Positions 6,276-14,804 of a DNA stretch of 14,804 nucleotides are shown in pieces. Location: the NCBI GenBank assembly GCA_039197765.1, contig JBCCTX010000190.1, positions 1-14,804 on the forward strand, read 5' to 3'. Source of the stretch: JBCCTX01 sp039197765. Its GTDB lineage: Bacteria; Bacteroidota; Bacteroidia; J057. Numbering within the stretch: position 1 is the first letter of the stretch; each line of letters begins with the position of its first letter. The notes beneath the pieces are model-generated. The model was not told the origin of the DNA. It did no database searches and worked only from the letters and a program-made list of their open reading frames with translations. A program made the position numbers and the translations under genes.

Positions 6276-9200
6276 ATGTTTCGTATTCCCTTAAAGAAGG
6301 ATTTACTGTGGTTATTTATTGGATACTTCTGTCTGGCCGTCAGTTCTGGCTTGTATATTTATGATATATACAATACAGATGAAAGATTGGTCAATAAACT
6401 AGTAGACCATGTGGAATCTTCTCTAGAGAGGTGTATCAATCAATTCTCCAATAACCTTCCCCCTGATCCAGAATGTATAAGCTGTACCCTGGAATATGAT
6501 CCCTACAAAAACCTCTATTCCTGGACGAATACCCCTTTCCTTCCCGCACAAAAGCGAATTGAATCCCAGGAGACTCTCCCTAATCATAAGATCCTTAATT
6601 TTGATGGAAGGAGATATTATCAAATTAGGCGTCGTGAGAAAGGGCGAATAAAAGTGATTCTCCTCCCCCTTTCTATTGAATATCCCATTGTCAATGATTT
6701 TTTGACACCCTTTATTTACTTGGGTAAGTACTATGACAGGCTCAACTCAGATCAGTTGCGGGCCTTGGACGTTTCAGATCCTGAGGCCTCTGGTGAACAG
6801 GAGGCTAGAAGTGTCAATCATATTACAATACACGACCCTGAAGGCTTGCCCTTATACAAAATTAAAAATTTCGACCCCATTTGGCTGAGAAAGACCGTCC
6901 GCATAGGGGTGTTCTCGTTTTTACTGCTAGGGATCGTCTCCTTACTTCTTTCTTCCAGGCAGTTTTTCATTGATGTATTGCAGAGAAATGTGAGTTCAAA
7001 TCTAATCTTTGCCGGGATTGTCCTGATGATGCGCTTCATTCTATGGCAAGTGAAACTTCCCGGAAATTACCTCGATATTGAATTATTCTCCCCTTCTATT
7101 GTAGCCTTTCATACCCTGGCTCCCTCTTTGGGAGAACTTACCCTGAATATCTTCACTTTTGCCCTTATCATTTCGATTATTTTCCAGTCCTTTTACAGAA
7201 GCCTTAATTCCTTCTACAGGAAAATCATCCAGAGATACGAATTCTTTTCCCTTTTGATCGCCTTTCTGACGCTGTTTGCAAGTGTCTATTTGCTAAGCGT
7301 TTACTACTATATTTTTATAACCATTGTCCTCAACTCTCAGATAGAATTAGAGTTCTCCAACCTATTTACAACAGATTTTTATTCCTTCCTGATTCTTCTT
7401 GATGCAGGAATCCTACTGTTCTCAGTGATTTTACTTTTGTTGATGCTGTGTAAGTTCAACATTCTACTAGGGATAAAATATGCGTATTCTGCATGGTTTT
7501 GGTTGATTCACATGTTGGTCGTTGTGGGATTGAGTTACTCTTTCTTCGAACCTATTGTCCAAGCGGGATACCTGTTACCTTTTCACTTGGGATCAGTTGT
7601 GCTTGCCCTATACATCCTCTTTGTGGTGCTATACCGAATGCCCTTTAAAAAGATTTTTTCCTATGACTTGACCAACTATGTTTTATTGGTAGGGGTAACA
7701 GCTCTGATAATTACCAGTACCTTGGCTCAAGGGATTGAATTATCGAACCAAGCAGATGTAGAGCGTATCGGACGCCAAGTCCTTCAAGAGAAATTAAAGC
7801 TGATCGTCAACTACCAAAGCTCCCTGGCCAGTATCCAATCAAATACAGAGGAAATTGATTCAGGGATTGATGATTTTCGTAGGATTTCCGACTTGGAAAA
7901 TTGGTTGCACGATACCTATATCGTTCCCAAATTTAGAGGATTTGATACCCGACTGTTCATTTATCCCTTTGCCATAAAACCTGATACCATTCTGCTGGAC
8001 AATGTGGAACAAACGATGGTAATCAAGGAAATGATCGACGAAAGTCCAGAGGAAAACTGGCGGCTGTATATGTTAGAAAATGACCTTGAGGATGACTGGT
8101 ATATTGGAGAAATTCCCCTATTTCTGGACAGTACCCATAATTATTTGTTGCTCCTCACGATCAAACCCTCCGATATACAAACGGAAGGTCTGTATCCTAG
8201 CCTTTCCATGGATCGAGAACTCTACTACCAGATTCGGGAAACTCAGCGCTTTGACTACGCCCTCTACCGAGACAAGTTTTTGTATTCACAGAATGGGAAG
8301 ACTTCTTTTCCCATGTATTTGGAGGAGCATATTCAAGATCCCCAGGCTCTAACAAATAGCTACTCCAGAGATTTTGGGGGACACCGTGAATACGTGGCAC
8401 CAGGTGATAAAGGGCAATTGGTAGCAATTGTACGATACCAACAGCAGAGCTTCCTAGAGGTTCTTACCCGTTTTTCAATCGTCTTCTATTTTTTCACCAT
8501 TACCTCCCTGCTGTTTATTCTGCTTCCGCTCTATATCATAAGGTGGCAACGTGGAGAACAAGGAGTAAACCAGATTCCCCTCCGCTCGAAAATCCGGCTC
8601 ACCGTACTGGTGATCGTTATTCTTCCCCTACTGATTATTTTGGGTAGTCTGTCTAGTTTTGTGGAAAATGAATTTGAAAAGGAAACAGAGGAGGCTCTTT
8701 TCAAAAGCACAGCAAACGTGGTTCAGCTCCTGCAATCTGACTGTAGAGGCTGTTACGATGGAAAGGGAAATCTGAATTTAGGCCGATTAAGTGAAAGGTT
8801 TGAACAAATAACCGAATTCCTCTCAGAGGATATAACCCTCTACGATATCAAAGGGCGCTACATCTCCTCTACCCAACAACAGATCTTCCAGACAGGAATT
8901 AGCACAGACCTGATGAACGCTGAAGCGCTTTCAGCTTTTAGAGACAAAAAGGTAGCGCGGGTAGTTCATCAAGAGAAAATTGGAAACCAAACCTTTTTCG
9001 CCGCCTACCAGCCGATAATGAATGAGGTAAATTACCCCATAGGCTTTGTGAATGTTCCTTTTCTCGGTAGGCAGGATGAATTGAATGACCAAATTTTGGA
9101 CTTCTTGTCCTATTTTGTCAATACGTATTTGATTATCTTCTTGATTGTAAACGTTCTGGCAGTACTTATCTCTAATACGATTACCCGCCCCCTCAAACTG

Positions 9201-10025
9201 ATTCAGGGCCGTCTCTCTACCACGAGATTGGGGGATTACAATACAAAGATACAATACAAGTCCAACGACGAAATTGGAGACATTGTCCAAGCATACAACT
9301 CCATGTTGGATAAGCTTTCTTCCAGTGAGGCGCAACTCAAGCAGAACCAGCGGGAAAAAGCCTGGCGGCAAATGGCCAAGCAAGTTGCCCATGAAATTAA
9401 AAACCCACTTACACCAATGAAATTGGGGATCCAGCATATTGATCGAGCCTGGAATGATAAGAGTGTACATTTGGATCGCATGTTCCCACGATTTATTCGT
9501 ACCCTATTATCGCAGATCGATACGCTCTCCCGAATAGCAAATTCCTTCTCTGAATTTGCCAAAATGCCTGAGCCCGAGAAAACGGAAGTATCCGTGAGTG
9601 AGGTATTGCTGGAAGTTGTAGACCTCTATGCTTCCTCTGAAAATACAGAGTGGAACCTCGATATCCCCAAAGATCCATTCTGGGTATATGCAGATCGGGA
9701 CCAGTTAGGACGCTGCTTCCAGAACGTGATTAAAAATGGGATGCAGGCCATGGAAGAAAAGGCCATGATGGATGTGTGTATTCGTCGGAATGGGCATAAT
9801 ACTTGCATAATCGAAATAAGAGATTATGGAAAGGGTATGTCAGAAGAGGTTCAAGAAATGATATTTGAACCTAACTTTTCTACCAAGAGCTCTGGAATGG
9901 GCTTAGGACTTGCCATGGTCAAACGAATCATCGAACTATCTGGTGGGAAGATTACCTTTGAAAGTAGGAAAGGAGAGGGAACGGCCTTCTTTATTGAATT
10001 GCCTTTACTCAGAAAGTCCCTCTAA
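6276..10025 (+). CDS. Multi-pass NtrY-like sensor histidine kinase with three extracytoplasmic regions
   Basis: 1249 residues. TM1 is at about 10-30, followed by extracytoplasmic region A (31-205). A block of about eight TM helices (208-487) follows, then region B (490-730), a TM pair (about 733-757 and 788-806), region C (about 810-950, Cache-like in position), a last TM (about 950-970) and a HAMP domain (about 970-1020). The kinase core is complete. The H-box VAHEIKNPLTPMKL carries the phospho-acceptor His1039. The N-box reads QNVIKNGMQAM (near 1148), the G1 box DYGKGM starts at Asp1183, an FEPNFSTK segment follows, and the G2 box GMGLGLAMV is near 1208. QVAHEIKNPLTPMKL is typical of NtrY-like kinases. 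Regions A and C each hold a CxxC (Cys67/Cys70; Cys823/Cys826). No response regulator is adjacent, so the partner is unknown. The ligand is unknown; three periplasm-facing regions suggest envelope or cell-surface sensing. It sits between a small membrane protein and an outer-membrane barrel gene, probably in one operon. Confidence 0.94.
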   Translation: MFRIPLKKDLLWLFIGYFCLAVSSGLYIYDIYNTDERLVNKLVDHVESSLERCINQFSNNLPPDPECISCTLEYDPYKNLYSWTNTPFLPAQKRIESQETLPNHKILNFDGRRYYQIRRREKGRIKVILLPLSIEYPIVNDFLTPFIYLGKYYDRLNSDQLRALDVSDPEASGEQEARSVNHITIHDPEGLPLYKIKNFDPIWLRKTVRIGVFSFLLLGIVSLLLSSRQFFIDVLQRNVSSNLIFAGIVLMMRFILWQVKLPGNYLDIELFSPSIVAFHTLAPSLGELTLNIFTFALIISIIFQSFYRSLNSFYRKIIQRYEFFSLLIAFLTLFASVYLLSVYYYIFITIVLNSQIELEFSNLFTTDFYSFLILLDAGILLFSVILLLLMLCKFNILLGIKYAYSAWFWLIHMLVVVGLSYSFFEPIVQAGYLLPFHLGSVVLALYILFVVLYRMPFKKIFSYDLTNYVLLVGVTALIITSTLAQGIELSNQADVERIGRQVLQEKLKLIVNYQSSLASIQSNTEEIDSGIDDFRRISDLENWLHDTYIVPKFRGFDTRLFIYPFAIKPDTILLDNVEQTMVIKEMIDESPEENWRLYMLENDLEDDWYIGEIPLFLDSTHNYLLLLTIKPSDIQTEGLYPSLSMDRELYYQIRETQRFDYALYRDKFLYSQNGKTSFPMYLEEHIQDPQALTNSYSRDFGGHREYVAPGDKGQLVAIVRYQQQSFLEVLTRFSIVFYFFTITSLLFILLPLYIIRWQRGEQGVNQIPLRSKIRLTVLVIVILPLLIILGSLSSFVENEFEKETEEALFKSTANVVQLLQSDCRGCYDGKGNLNLGRLSERFEQITEFLSEDITLYDIKGRYISSTQQQIFQTGISTDLMNAEALSAFRDKKVARVVHQEKIGNQTFFAAYQPIMNEVNYPIGFVNVPFLGRQDELNDQILDFLSYFVNTYLIIFLIVNVLAVLISNTITRPLKLIQGRLSTTRLGDYNTKIQYKSNDEIGDIVQAYNSMLDKLSSSEAQLKQNQREKAWRQMAKQVAHEIKNPLTPMKLGIQHIDRAWNDKSVHLDRMFPRFIRTLLSQIDTLSRIANSFSEFAKMPEPEKTEVSVSEVLLEVVDLYASSENTEWNLDIPKDPFWVYADRDQLGRCFQNVIKNGMQAMEEKAMMDVCIRRNGHNTCIIEIRDYGKGMSEEVQEMIFEPNFSTKSSGMGLGLAMVKRIIELSGGKITFESRKGEGTAFFIELPLLRKSL

Positions 10026-10029
10026 ACAG

Positions 10030-13000
10030 GTGTTCCTGATCGGCAAACGGTTGGGGCTATGGATAGGCTTTGTATGTACTATTTCCTCGCTATTTGCCCA
10101 GAATATGGGAACGGCCAATATTAACCTATTTCCTATACCAGGAGACACCCTTCAGTTATCCCACTCTTTTCTTGTCCCCTTTTCAGAATCTGTCTGGGAC
10201 TTGGATGGCCAGCTATTGGACACTGCCTCCTATGAGATCTCCTATCAAACAGGTAAACTGTATTTTCCAAATTCTGCTAGTGTGGGGACCTATAGGATAC
10301 AGTATGCCTACTTTCTCCATTCCCCTTTGCCATCCATTCGGCTGATGGAGATTCCCCCGTCCCAAACAGAAGATTCTGTATTCATCTCTCCTGTAGTTAC
10401 CCTAGATACCGCTAATACACGCTTTTGGGAGACCACAAATATAAATAAGAGAGGCAGCCTTACTCGGGGAATAACTACAGGGAATAATCGCGGCGTAAGC
10501 CTTACCAGTGGACTTCAATTACAGCTGGAAGGAGACTTGGGAAATGGCTTGCGAATTGAAGGGGCAATTTCAGACGAAAATATACCTATTCAACCAGAGG
10601 GAACTACACAACAACTAGCTGATTTTGATCGAGTATTCATTAGACTTTCAAAGGATCAAAGCTCTTTGACCTTAGGGGATTACGAAGTATCTGTTAAGGA
10701 TGTAAAGTTTGCCAAGTTGTATCGCAATGTCCAAGGGGTACGAGTAGCGCAGGAGGGAAAGAAACATCAAGTTGCTGTGAGTGGTGCTGTCGCAAGAGGT
10801 CAGTTCCATACGAATTCCTTCCTGGGTAGAGAAGGGGTATCAGGTCCCTATCGCCTTACGGGGAAGAACGATGAGCGTTTCTTTTTCATTCTGGCGGGTA
10901 GTGAACGGGTGTACCTCAATGGAAAACTCATGAAGCGAGGAACGGCTTTTGACTATATCATCAACTACAATACGGCAGAGATTACCTTTACAGCTCGGCA
11001 TGTGATTAACCGCGCTTCCCGTATTGTCGTAGACTTTGAGTACAATGATCGCAACTACAATCGATCCTTGATTACAGCCTTTTCCCAGCATTCGCTTTGG
11101 AAGGATCGAATTACCTGGAGCCTTCATTACGCTCGTGATGCGGATAATCCCAACGCGCCCTTTGACGACCCAGAGGCTTTCGAGCAAGTCAAAGACAGCC
11201 TGAGGACTCTAGGAGATGCAGGAGATGCGGCCTTCAGTTCTGGCGTATTTGAGCGGGGCTTTGATCCTGCTCAACCTCGCTATGCAAGGAGAGATACCCT
11301 CATCGGTGGAATTGGCTATGAACGCTATGTGTACTCCTCGGATTCTACACAGGCGATTTATCAAATATTTTTCACCTTTGTAGGGCCAGGAAAGGGAATG
11401 TATCAACGCGATGTGCAGGGAGTTAATCAAAATGTATTTACCTGGATTAGACCCGATGAGGTAGGGACGCCCAGAGGAGACTATGCGCCCATCAGAAAGT
11501 GGGTTCTTCCCCAATCCCGTCAGGTAATGGACAGCCGTACCACGATTAGACTTGCCCCTGGCTTGAGCTTGGATACAGAAACGGGTATTAGCTTTCAAGA
11601 TAAAAACAGGCTCTCTCAGTTGGATGATTCGGACAATATGGGATTGGCGCATTTTTCACAATTGAATTGGGACGAGGTAAACTTGGGGAAAGATTGGCAG
11701 ATTCAAGGTAAGGCCGGGTATCAGTTTGTAGGAGAGCGTTACCAAAATTTGGATCGTATCTATCAGGCAGAATATGACCGGGTCTGGGATATAGAAGATT
11801 TGACGGTTAGAGAAGACGAACGAATCCTAAACGCTGAATTGGGAACTTCCTTTAGAAACCTGGTAGACCTACAAGGAGAAGTAGGCATTCGTAAAACCGA
11901 GTCCGGAAATATAGGTAGAAGGTATGTAGGCGGCTTAAATAGCCGTGCCGATAAATGGCTCCAGGGGACCTACACTTTCACCCATATTGATACAGAAAAT
12001 CCATTGAGTAACCGTCAAACCCGCTGGCAACGCCAGGAAGGAGACCTATACAAAAGCTGGGGAAAGAACTGGCAAACCGGAGTGGTACTTTGGTGGGAAG
12101 ACCGAGAGGAGAAGTATGGAGATAGCCTTGGGATGCGCAGTTTCCGATTTTGGGACCTCAAACCTTATATCCGCACGCAAAGGGAAGACCTTCCTGTGAG
12201 TATAGAAGCTTCGGTCAATTACCGCAGGGAAGAGCAGTTCTTTGAGGGGAGTATCCTCCCCCAATCTTTGGCCTACACCTATACCCTCAGCGGCACCTTT
12301 CGGCCTTCTCCTTATTTTTCCTGGCAGCAGTCGAGTTCCTATCGCACCTTTCGGGTATTGAATCCTGCCTTCCTAGCGCAAGGCCTAAAAGATGAAGAGG
12401 TTTTCCTCTCCCACATCCAATGGCAGTACCAGGCGCCTAATCGCTTCCTGCGTCTCAATGTGGTGTATGATGTAAATGCCGAGCAAATCAGTCGGCAGGA
12501 AGTGAGATTTATAGAAGTTGCCCCAGGTCTGGGGCAATACGAGTGGATTGACCTCAATGACAATGCCATCCAGGAGGTAAACGAATTCCAGCTATCCACC
12601 AATCCCTTGGTTGCAAATTTCATCAAAGTCTTTCTACCCACCCGAGAACAGGTCCCTGCCTCCCAATTGGGACTCAACAGCTCTATGCAATGGGATTTTA
12701 AGCCCCTTTTTGAAAAAGATCCCGCCTTACCCTTAGTCCTGATCAAAAACTTACGCATGTTCACCCAACTCAAGGTGAATCAGAACAAGATTCGTGGGCA
12801 GGGGATCTCCCAATTCTTCATCAATCCCACAGGAATTTTCGAGGATTCTACCCTACTTCGCGGCAGTAGCTTTTTCAAGCACGATTGGACCTTTTTCCAG
12901 AATCACCCTGTAGGAGATGTAAAGGCTACCTATTTCCATAACCGCAGTAAGCAGTTCCTCAGTACAGGGGACGAACTGCGCAGCCTTCGCTACTGGCAAC

Positions 13001-13515
13001 TAGGAGGGCGCTACAACCTGAGTCAATCCCTAAGCCTGGAAGGGAACTGGCAAAAAGGGAATAAATCTTCCTCTGCAGAAGTACTCGAAGGGAGAGACTT
13101 TGATATTGCTTTCACTGAAATACAACCCCAACTCAACTACCAGGTCAATCGAAAACTTCGCCTTTCTTCTCGCTATGAGTGGGCCCTGCGAAGGGAACAA
13201 AATTCTGAGGTAGAATCTCCTACCCGCATTCAGGAACACAGCATGGATCTAGAAGGAAAATGGAACTTCCAAGAGCGTAACACCCTGCTGTCAGAGCTTT
13301 CGCTGATAGCTATTAACCAGATAGGTTCACCAGAATTCCTGGCTGGTTACGAACTTCGCCAAGGCTTTGAACCAGGGTTCAACACGCGCTGGCGCCTCAT
13401 GCTCAACACCTTTCTCATCGACAATCTGGCCTTGAATGTGACCTATGAGGGCCGGAGTTCGGAAGGGCAGCGCGTGCTACACACAGCACGGGTTCAGTTG
13501 CGGGCCTTGTTTTAA
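10030..13515 (+). CDS. Large outer-membrane beta-barrel protein of a Bacteroidota-specific type, function unknown
   Basis: The open frame runs back to 9910 inside the kinase gene, but a GTG at 10030, 4 nt after the kinase stop, gives a clean signal peptide (MFLIGKR, a hydrophobic LGLWIGFVCTISSLF core, cleavage near FAQ). I take that as the start: 1161 residues. Residues 30-110 are a beta-rich N-terminal domain. About 138-250 hold a conserved-looking block (GNNRGVSLTSGLQLQLEG, SDENIPIQPEGTTQQL, LTLGDYE). About 280-350 carry a GSERVYLNGK...DYIINYNTAEITFT element. From about 350 on, alternating aromatic/polar strands continue to the end, and the final residues RVQLRALF end in Phe, as expected of a barrel assembly signal. 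An Asp/Asn-rich loop DLNDNAIQEVNE (841-852) resembles a calcium loop. I recognise the style from long uncharacterised Bacteroidota surface proteins but can assign no symbol. The tight spacing suggests translational coupling to the kinase. A TonB-dependent receptor is unlikely because no plug domain is visible. Confidence 0.86.
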   Translation: MFLIGKRLGLWIGFVCTISSLFAQNMGTANINLFPIPGDTLQLSHSFLVPFSESVWDLDGQLLDTASYEISYQTGKLYFPNSASVGTYRIQYAYFLHSPLPSIRLMEIPPSQTEDSVFISPVVTLDTANTRFWETTNINKRGSLTRGITTGNNRGVSLTSGLQLQLEGDLGNGLRIEGAISDENIPIQPEGTTQQLADFDRVFIRLSKDQSSLTLGDYEVSVKDVKFAKLYRNVQGVRVAQEGKKHQVAVSGAVARGQFHTNSFLGREGVSGPYRLTGKNDERFFFILAGSERVYLNGKLMKRGTAFDYIINYNTAEITFTARHVINRASRIVVDFEYNDRNYNRSLITAFSQHSLWKDRITWSLHYARDADNPNAPFDDPEAFEQVKDSLRTLGDAGDAAFSSGVFERGFDPAQPRYARRDTLIGGIGYERYVYSSDSTQAIYQIFFTFVGPGKGMYQRDVQGVNQNVFTWIRPDEVGTPRGDYAPIRKWVLPQSRQVMDSRTTIRLAPGLSLDTETGISFQDKNRLSQLDDSDNMGLAHFSQLNWDEVNLGKDWQIQGKAGYQFVGERYQNLDRIYQAEYDRVWDIEDLTVREDERILNAELGTSFRNLVDLQGEVGIRKTESGNIGRRYVGGLNSRADKWLQGTYTFTHIDTENPLSNRQTRWQRQEGDLYKSWGKNWQTGVVLWWEDREEKYGDSLGMRSFRFWDLKPYIRTQREDLPVSIEASVNYRREEQFFEGSILPQSLAYTYTLSGTFRPSPYFSWQQSSSYRTFRVLNPAFLAQGLKDEEVFLSHIQWQYQAPNRFLRLNVVYDVNAEQISRQEVRFIEVAPGLGQYEWIDLNDNAIQEVNEFQLSTNPLVANFIKVFLPTREQVPASQLGLNSSMQWDFKPLFEKDPALPLVLIKNLRMFTQLKVNQNKIRGQGISQFFINPTGIFEDSTLLRGSSFFKHDWTFFQNHPVGDVKATYFHNRSKQFLSTGDELRSLRYWQLGGRYNLSQSLSLEGNWQKGNKSSSAEVLEGRDFDIAFTEIQPQLNYQVNRKLRLSSRYEWALRREQNSEVESPTRIQEHSMDLEGKWNFQERNTLLSELSLIAINQIGSPEFLAGYELRQGFEPGFNTRWRLMLNTFLIDNLALNVTYEGRSSEGQRVLHTARVQLRALF

Positions 13516-13567
13516 GGGAGCTAATAGGATAGGTACCAGGTGGAGTTTCATTAATTCCATTGCTACA

Positions 13568-13594
13568 TTTGGTTTCTGGGAAATATGTAATTTG
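13568..13594 (+). promoter_or_regulatory. Weak candidate promoter before the pentapeptide-repeat gene
   Basis: TTTG (13568-13571) is followed after 16 nt by TAATTTG (13588-13594), a one-base-short version of TAnnTTTG. It lies about 50 nt before the preferred ATG. The spacing is shorter than consensus, so this is only suggestive that the last gene has its own promoter. Confidence 0.25.
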
Positions 13595-13646
13595 GAAAAA
13601 GATTCGTTCGTTAAAATCCTAATGCTAAAACGTGACTGAAGCCTTT

Positions 13647-14705
13647 ATGAAAAATAAAACCAAGATCCTCCTCATGGGAACCCTACTCGGAATTTTCCTC
13701 AGTGGGTTGGTTTATTTTCTATTTGCTCAGCCTAGCTGGAAGCGACAACAAATAGCCCTACAAAAATCCCAGGAGAGGCATCAGGCAGCGCTCATAGAGG
13801 CAATCCGTAAAAATGGACTTGTCGTTAGGATGAGCAACCTCATGGAAACCATAAATCAGGAATTAAACCAAAGCCCTGACCGGAGCTTGAGTGAGGTGAC
13901 TATCTCGCGTATCGCAGCCCTTAGCACTGATTTGGATATAAGGCCTTATTACTATTTCCAGGCGGATACCTTAAGAGATAGCAGCTACAGTGTAGAGCGC
14001 GGTCAGCTCATGTGGTTGTTGTATCAGATGCAGATAGATTCCCATTCTTTCGCCAAAATCAAGCAACAGAGCACATTTGCTAGAGCGGACCTAGCAGGAA
14101 AAAAGCTAGATAGTATAGACCTAAGTGGGGCCTATCTGAGAGGGGCCCACTTTAAAAAGGCCAGTCTGGTAGGAGCTAAGTTTCAAGGTGCAGACCTACG
14201 AGCCGCTAACTTTTGGGGGGCAAATTTGTATAAGGCAGATTTTCGAAAAGCGAGTTTGCACCAAGCAGACCTGAGCTGGGCCTCCCTCCATTATTCCGAC
14301 TTTCGAGAAGCCGTCTGTCGAGGCTCTACCATGGATGCCGCGCAGTTAAACCATGCCGACCTACGCAAGGCCATCATGCACAATTCCTCTTTAGAAGGGG
14401 CCATTTTCAACCAAGCGAACCTAGAAGAAGTCCGGTTGTTTTACACCGACCTTGAAGGCGCCAGTTTTTGGAAAGCCAACATGTACAAGGCAGATGTACA
14501 GCATAGTTATTTCTATGATACCCAATTTACAGAAGCAGACCTTCGCGAAGCGAATTTCGATCGCGCCCGAGTAGAAGACAAAAACTGGCTCGCCCAACTC
14601 TCCAACTGGAACGCCCAGGGAGTCGAAGAAATTCAAACAAGATTCCAAGTCGAAGAAGACAATAGCGGTCGAGCCAAATACAGAATTCGAGTGTTGAAGA
14701 AGTAA
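13647..14705 (+). CDS. Membrane-anchored pentapeptide-repeat protein
   Basis: A GTG at 13632 is possible, but the ATG at 13647 directly gives a standard signal-anchor (MKNKTK, then a ~21-residue hydrophobic stretch ending YFLFA), so I prefer it: 352 residues. After the TM come a charged, Gln/Glu-rich helical stalk (about 30-65) and a mostly helical linker of roughly 75 residues. Then there are 34 uninterrupted pentapeptides in a single register (14076-14585). The central position alternates mainly Leu and Phe, and the -2 position is mostly Ala (FQGAD, LRAAN, FWGAN, LYKAD and so on). By family structure this forms a right-handed quadrilateral beta-helix of about 8.5 turns. The tail (WLAQLSNWN onwards) may cap the helix. 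With no N-terminal cytosolic domain, the helix should lie on the periplasmic side unless topology is inverted. Function is unknown; the cytosolic DNA-mimic gyrase-protecting type (MfpA/Qnr) is unlikely given the membrane anchor. It follows the barrel gene by 131 nt with no terminator seen. Confidence 0.92.
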   Translation: MKNKTKILLMGTLLGIFLSGLVYFLFAQPSWKRQQIALQKSQERHQAALIEAIRKNGLVVRMSNLMETINQELNQSPDRSLSEVTISRIAALSTDLDIRPYYYFQADTLRDSSYSVERGQLMWLLYQMQIDSHSFAKIKQQSTFARADLAGKKLDSIDLSGAYLRGAHFKKASLVGAKFQGADLRAANFWGANLYKADFRKASLHQADLSWASLHYSDFREAVCRGSTMDAAQLNHADLRKAIMHNSSLEGAIFNQANLEEVRLFYTDLEGASFWKANMYKADVQHSYFYDTQFTEADLREANFDRARVEDKNWLAQLSNWNAQGVEEIQTRFQVEEDNSGRAKYRIRVLKK

Positions 14706-14804
14706 GGATAACGTGAAATGAAATTTTCGTAATTATGACCTAACAGACCGAACGAGTCCACAGTTGTACTTTCAATAAAGTTGATAGTTATTCTTAGAAT
14801 GAAT

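Noticed and set aside
8931..9470. 179-codon open frame on the minus strand inside the kinase gene
   Set aside because: It lies fully antisense to the HAMP and H-box region, which is clearly coding on the plus strand, and its translation shows no recognisable domain.
9910..10029. N-terminal extension of the barrel protein beginning inside the kinase gene
   Set aside because: It would put the signal peptide about 40 residues from the N-terminus; the GTG at 10030 fits export much better.
11209..11652. 147-codon minus-strand open frame, and a similar 144-codon one at 12339-12773
   Set aside because: Both are antisense shadows of the barrel gene, with no homology-like motifs or start signals.
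13445..13639. 64-codon plus-strand open frame across the end of the barrel gene
   Set aside because: Mostly an out-of-frame read of the barrel coding sequence, with no independent start signal or domain.
14764..14792. TTG and TAGTTATT pair near the window end, a possible promoter for a downstream gene
   Set aside because: Two mismatches in the -7 box and no gene visible before the window ends.

Overview
The window looks like chromosome of a marine-type Bacteroidota, possibly near the Saprospiria/Lewinella group. The evidence is a secreted protein ending in a type IX secretion (T9SS) sorting domain, a very long multi-pass NtrY-like histidine kinase, a long outer-membrane barrel protein of a style common in this phylum, a perfect TAnnTTTG promoter element, and a general lack of Shine-Dalgarno sequences. 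The phylum call is firm; anything finer is a guess. I see no tRNA, rRNA, CRISPR array, insertion sequence or phage gene.

Region 1 (1-3120): the 3' part of a large modular surface protein whose start lies before the window. It alternates Ig-like domains with three F-type (fucose-binding) lectin domains, carries one SGNH carbohydrate O-acetylesterase domain, and ends in a T9SS sorting domain. A perfect 16-bp hairpin with a T-run follows. Region 2 (3211-4238, minus strand): a stand-alone protein that looks like the C-terminal half of RecQ (RQC winged helix, HRDC, C-terminal helix-turn-helix) with no helicase motor. Region 3 (4457-5472, plus): hldD, the ADP-heptose epimerase of LPS inner-core synthesis, behind a good Bacteroidota promoter element.

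Region 4 (5609-14705, plus): four envelope proteins in a row. They are a small three-TM protein, a 1249-residue membrane histidine kinase with three separate extracytoplasmic regions, a ~1161-residue outer-membrane barrel whose GTG start lies 4 nt after the kinase stop, and, after a 131-nt gap, a membrane-anchored pentapeptide-repeat protein with 34 uninterrupted repeats. The first three are probably one operon. A simple reading is a surface or envelope sensing unit in which the kinase responds to something handled by the barrel, but no response regulator is encoded here and the link is inferred from gene order only.

No intergenic stretch exceeds 300 bases. The largest gaps are 3037-3281, which holds terminators, and 4239-4506, which holds the divergent promoters.
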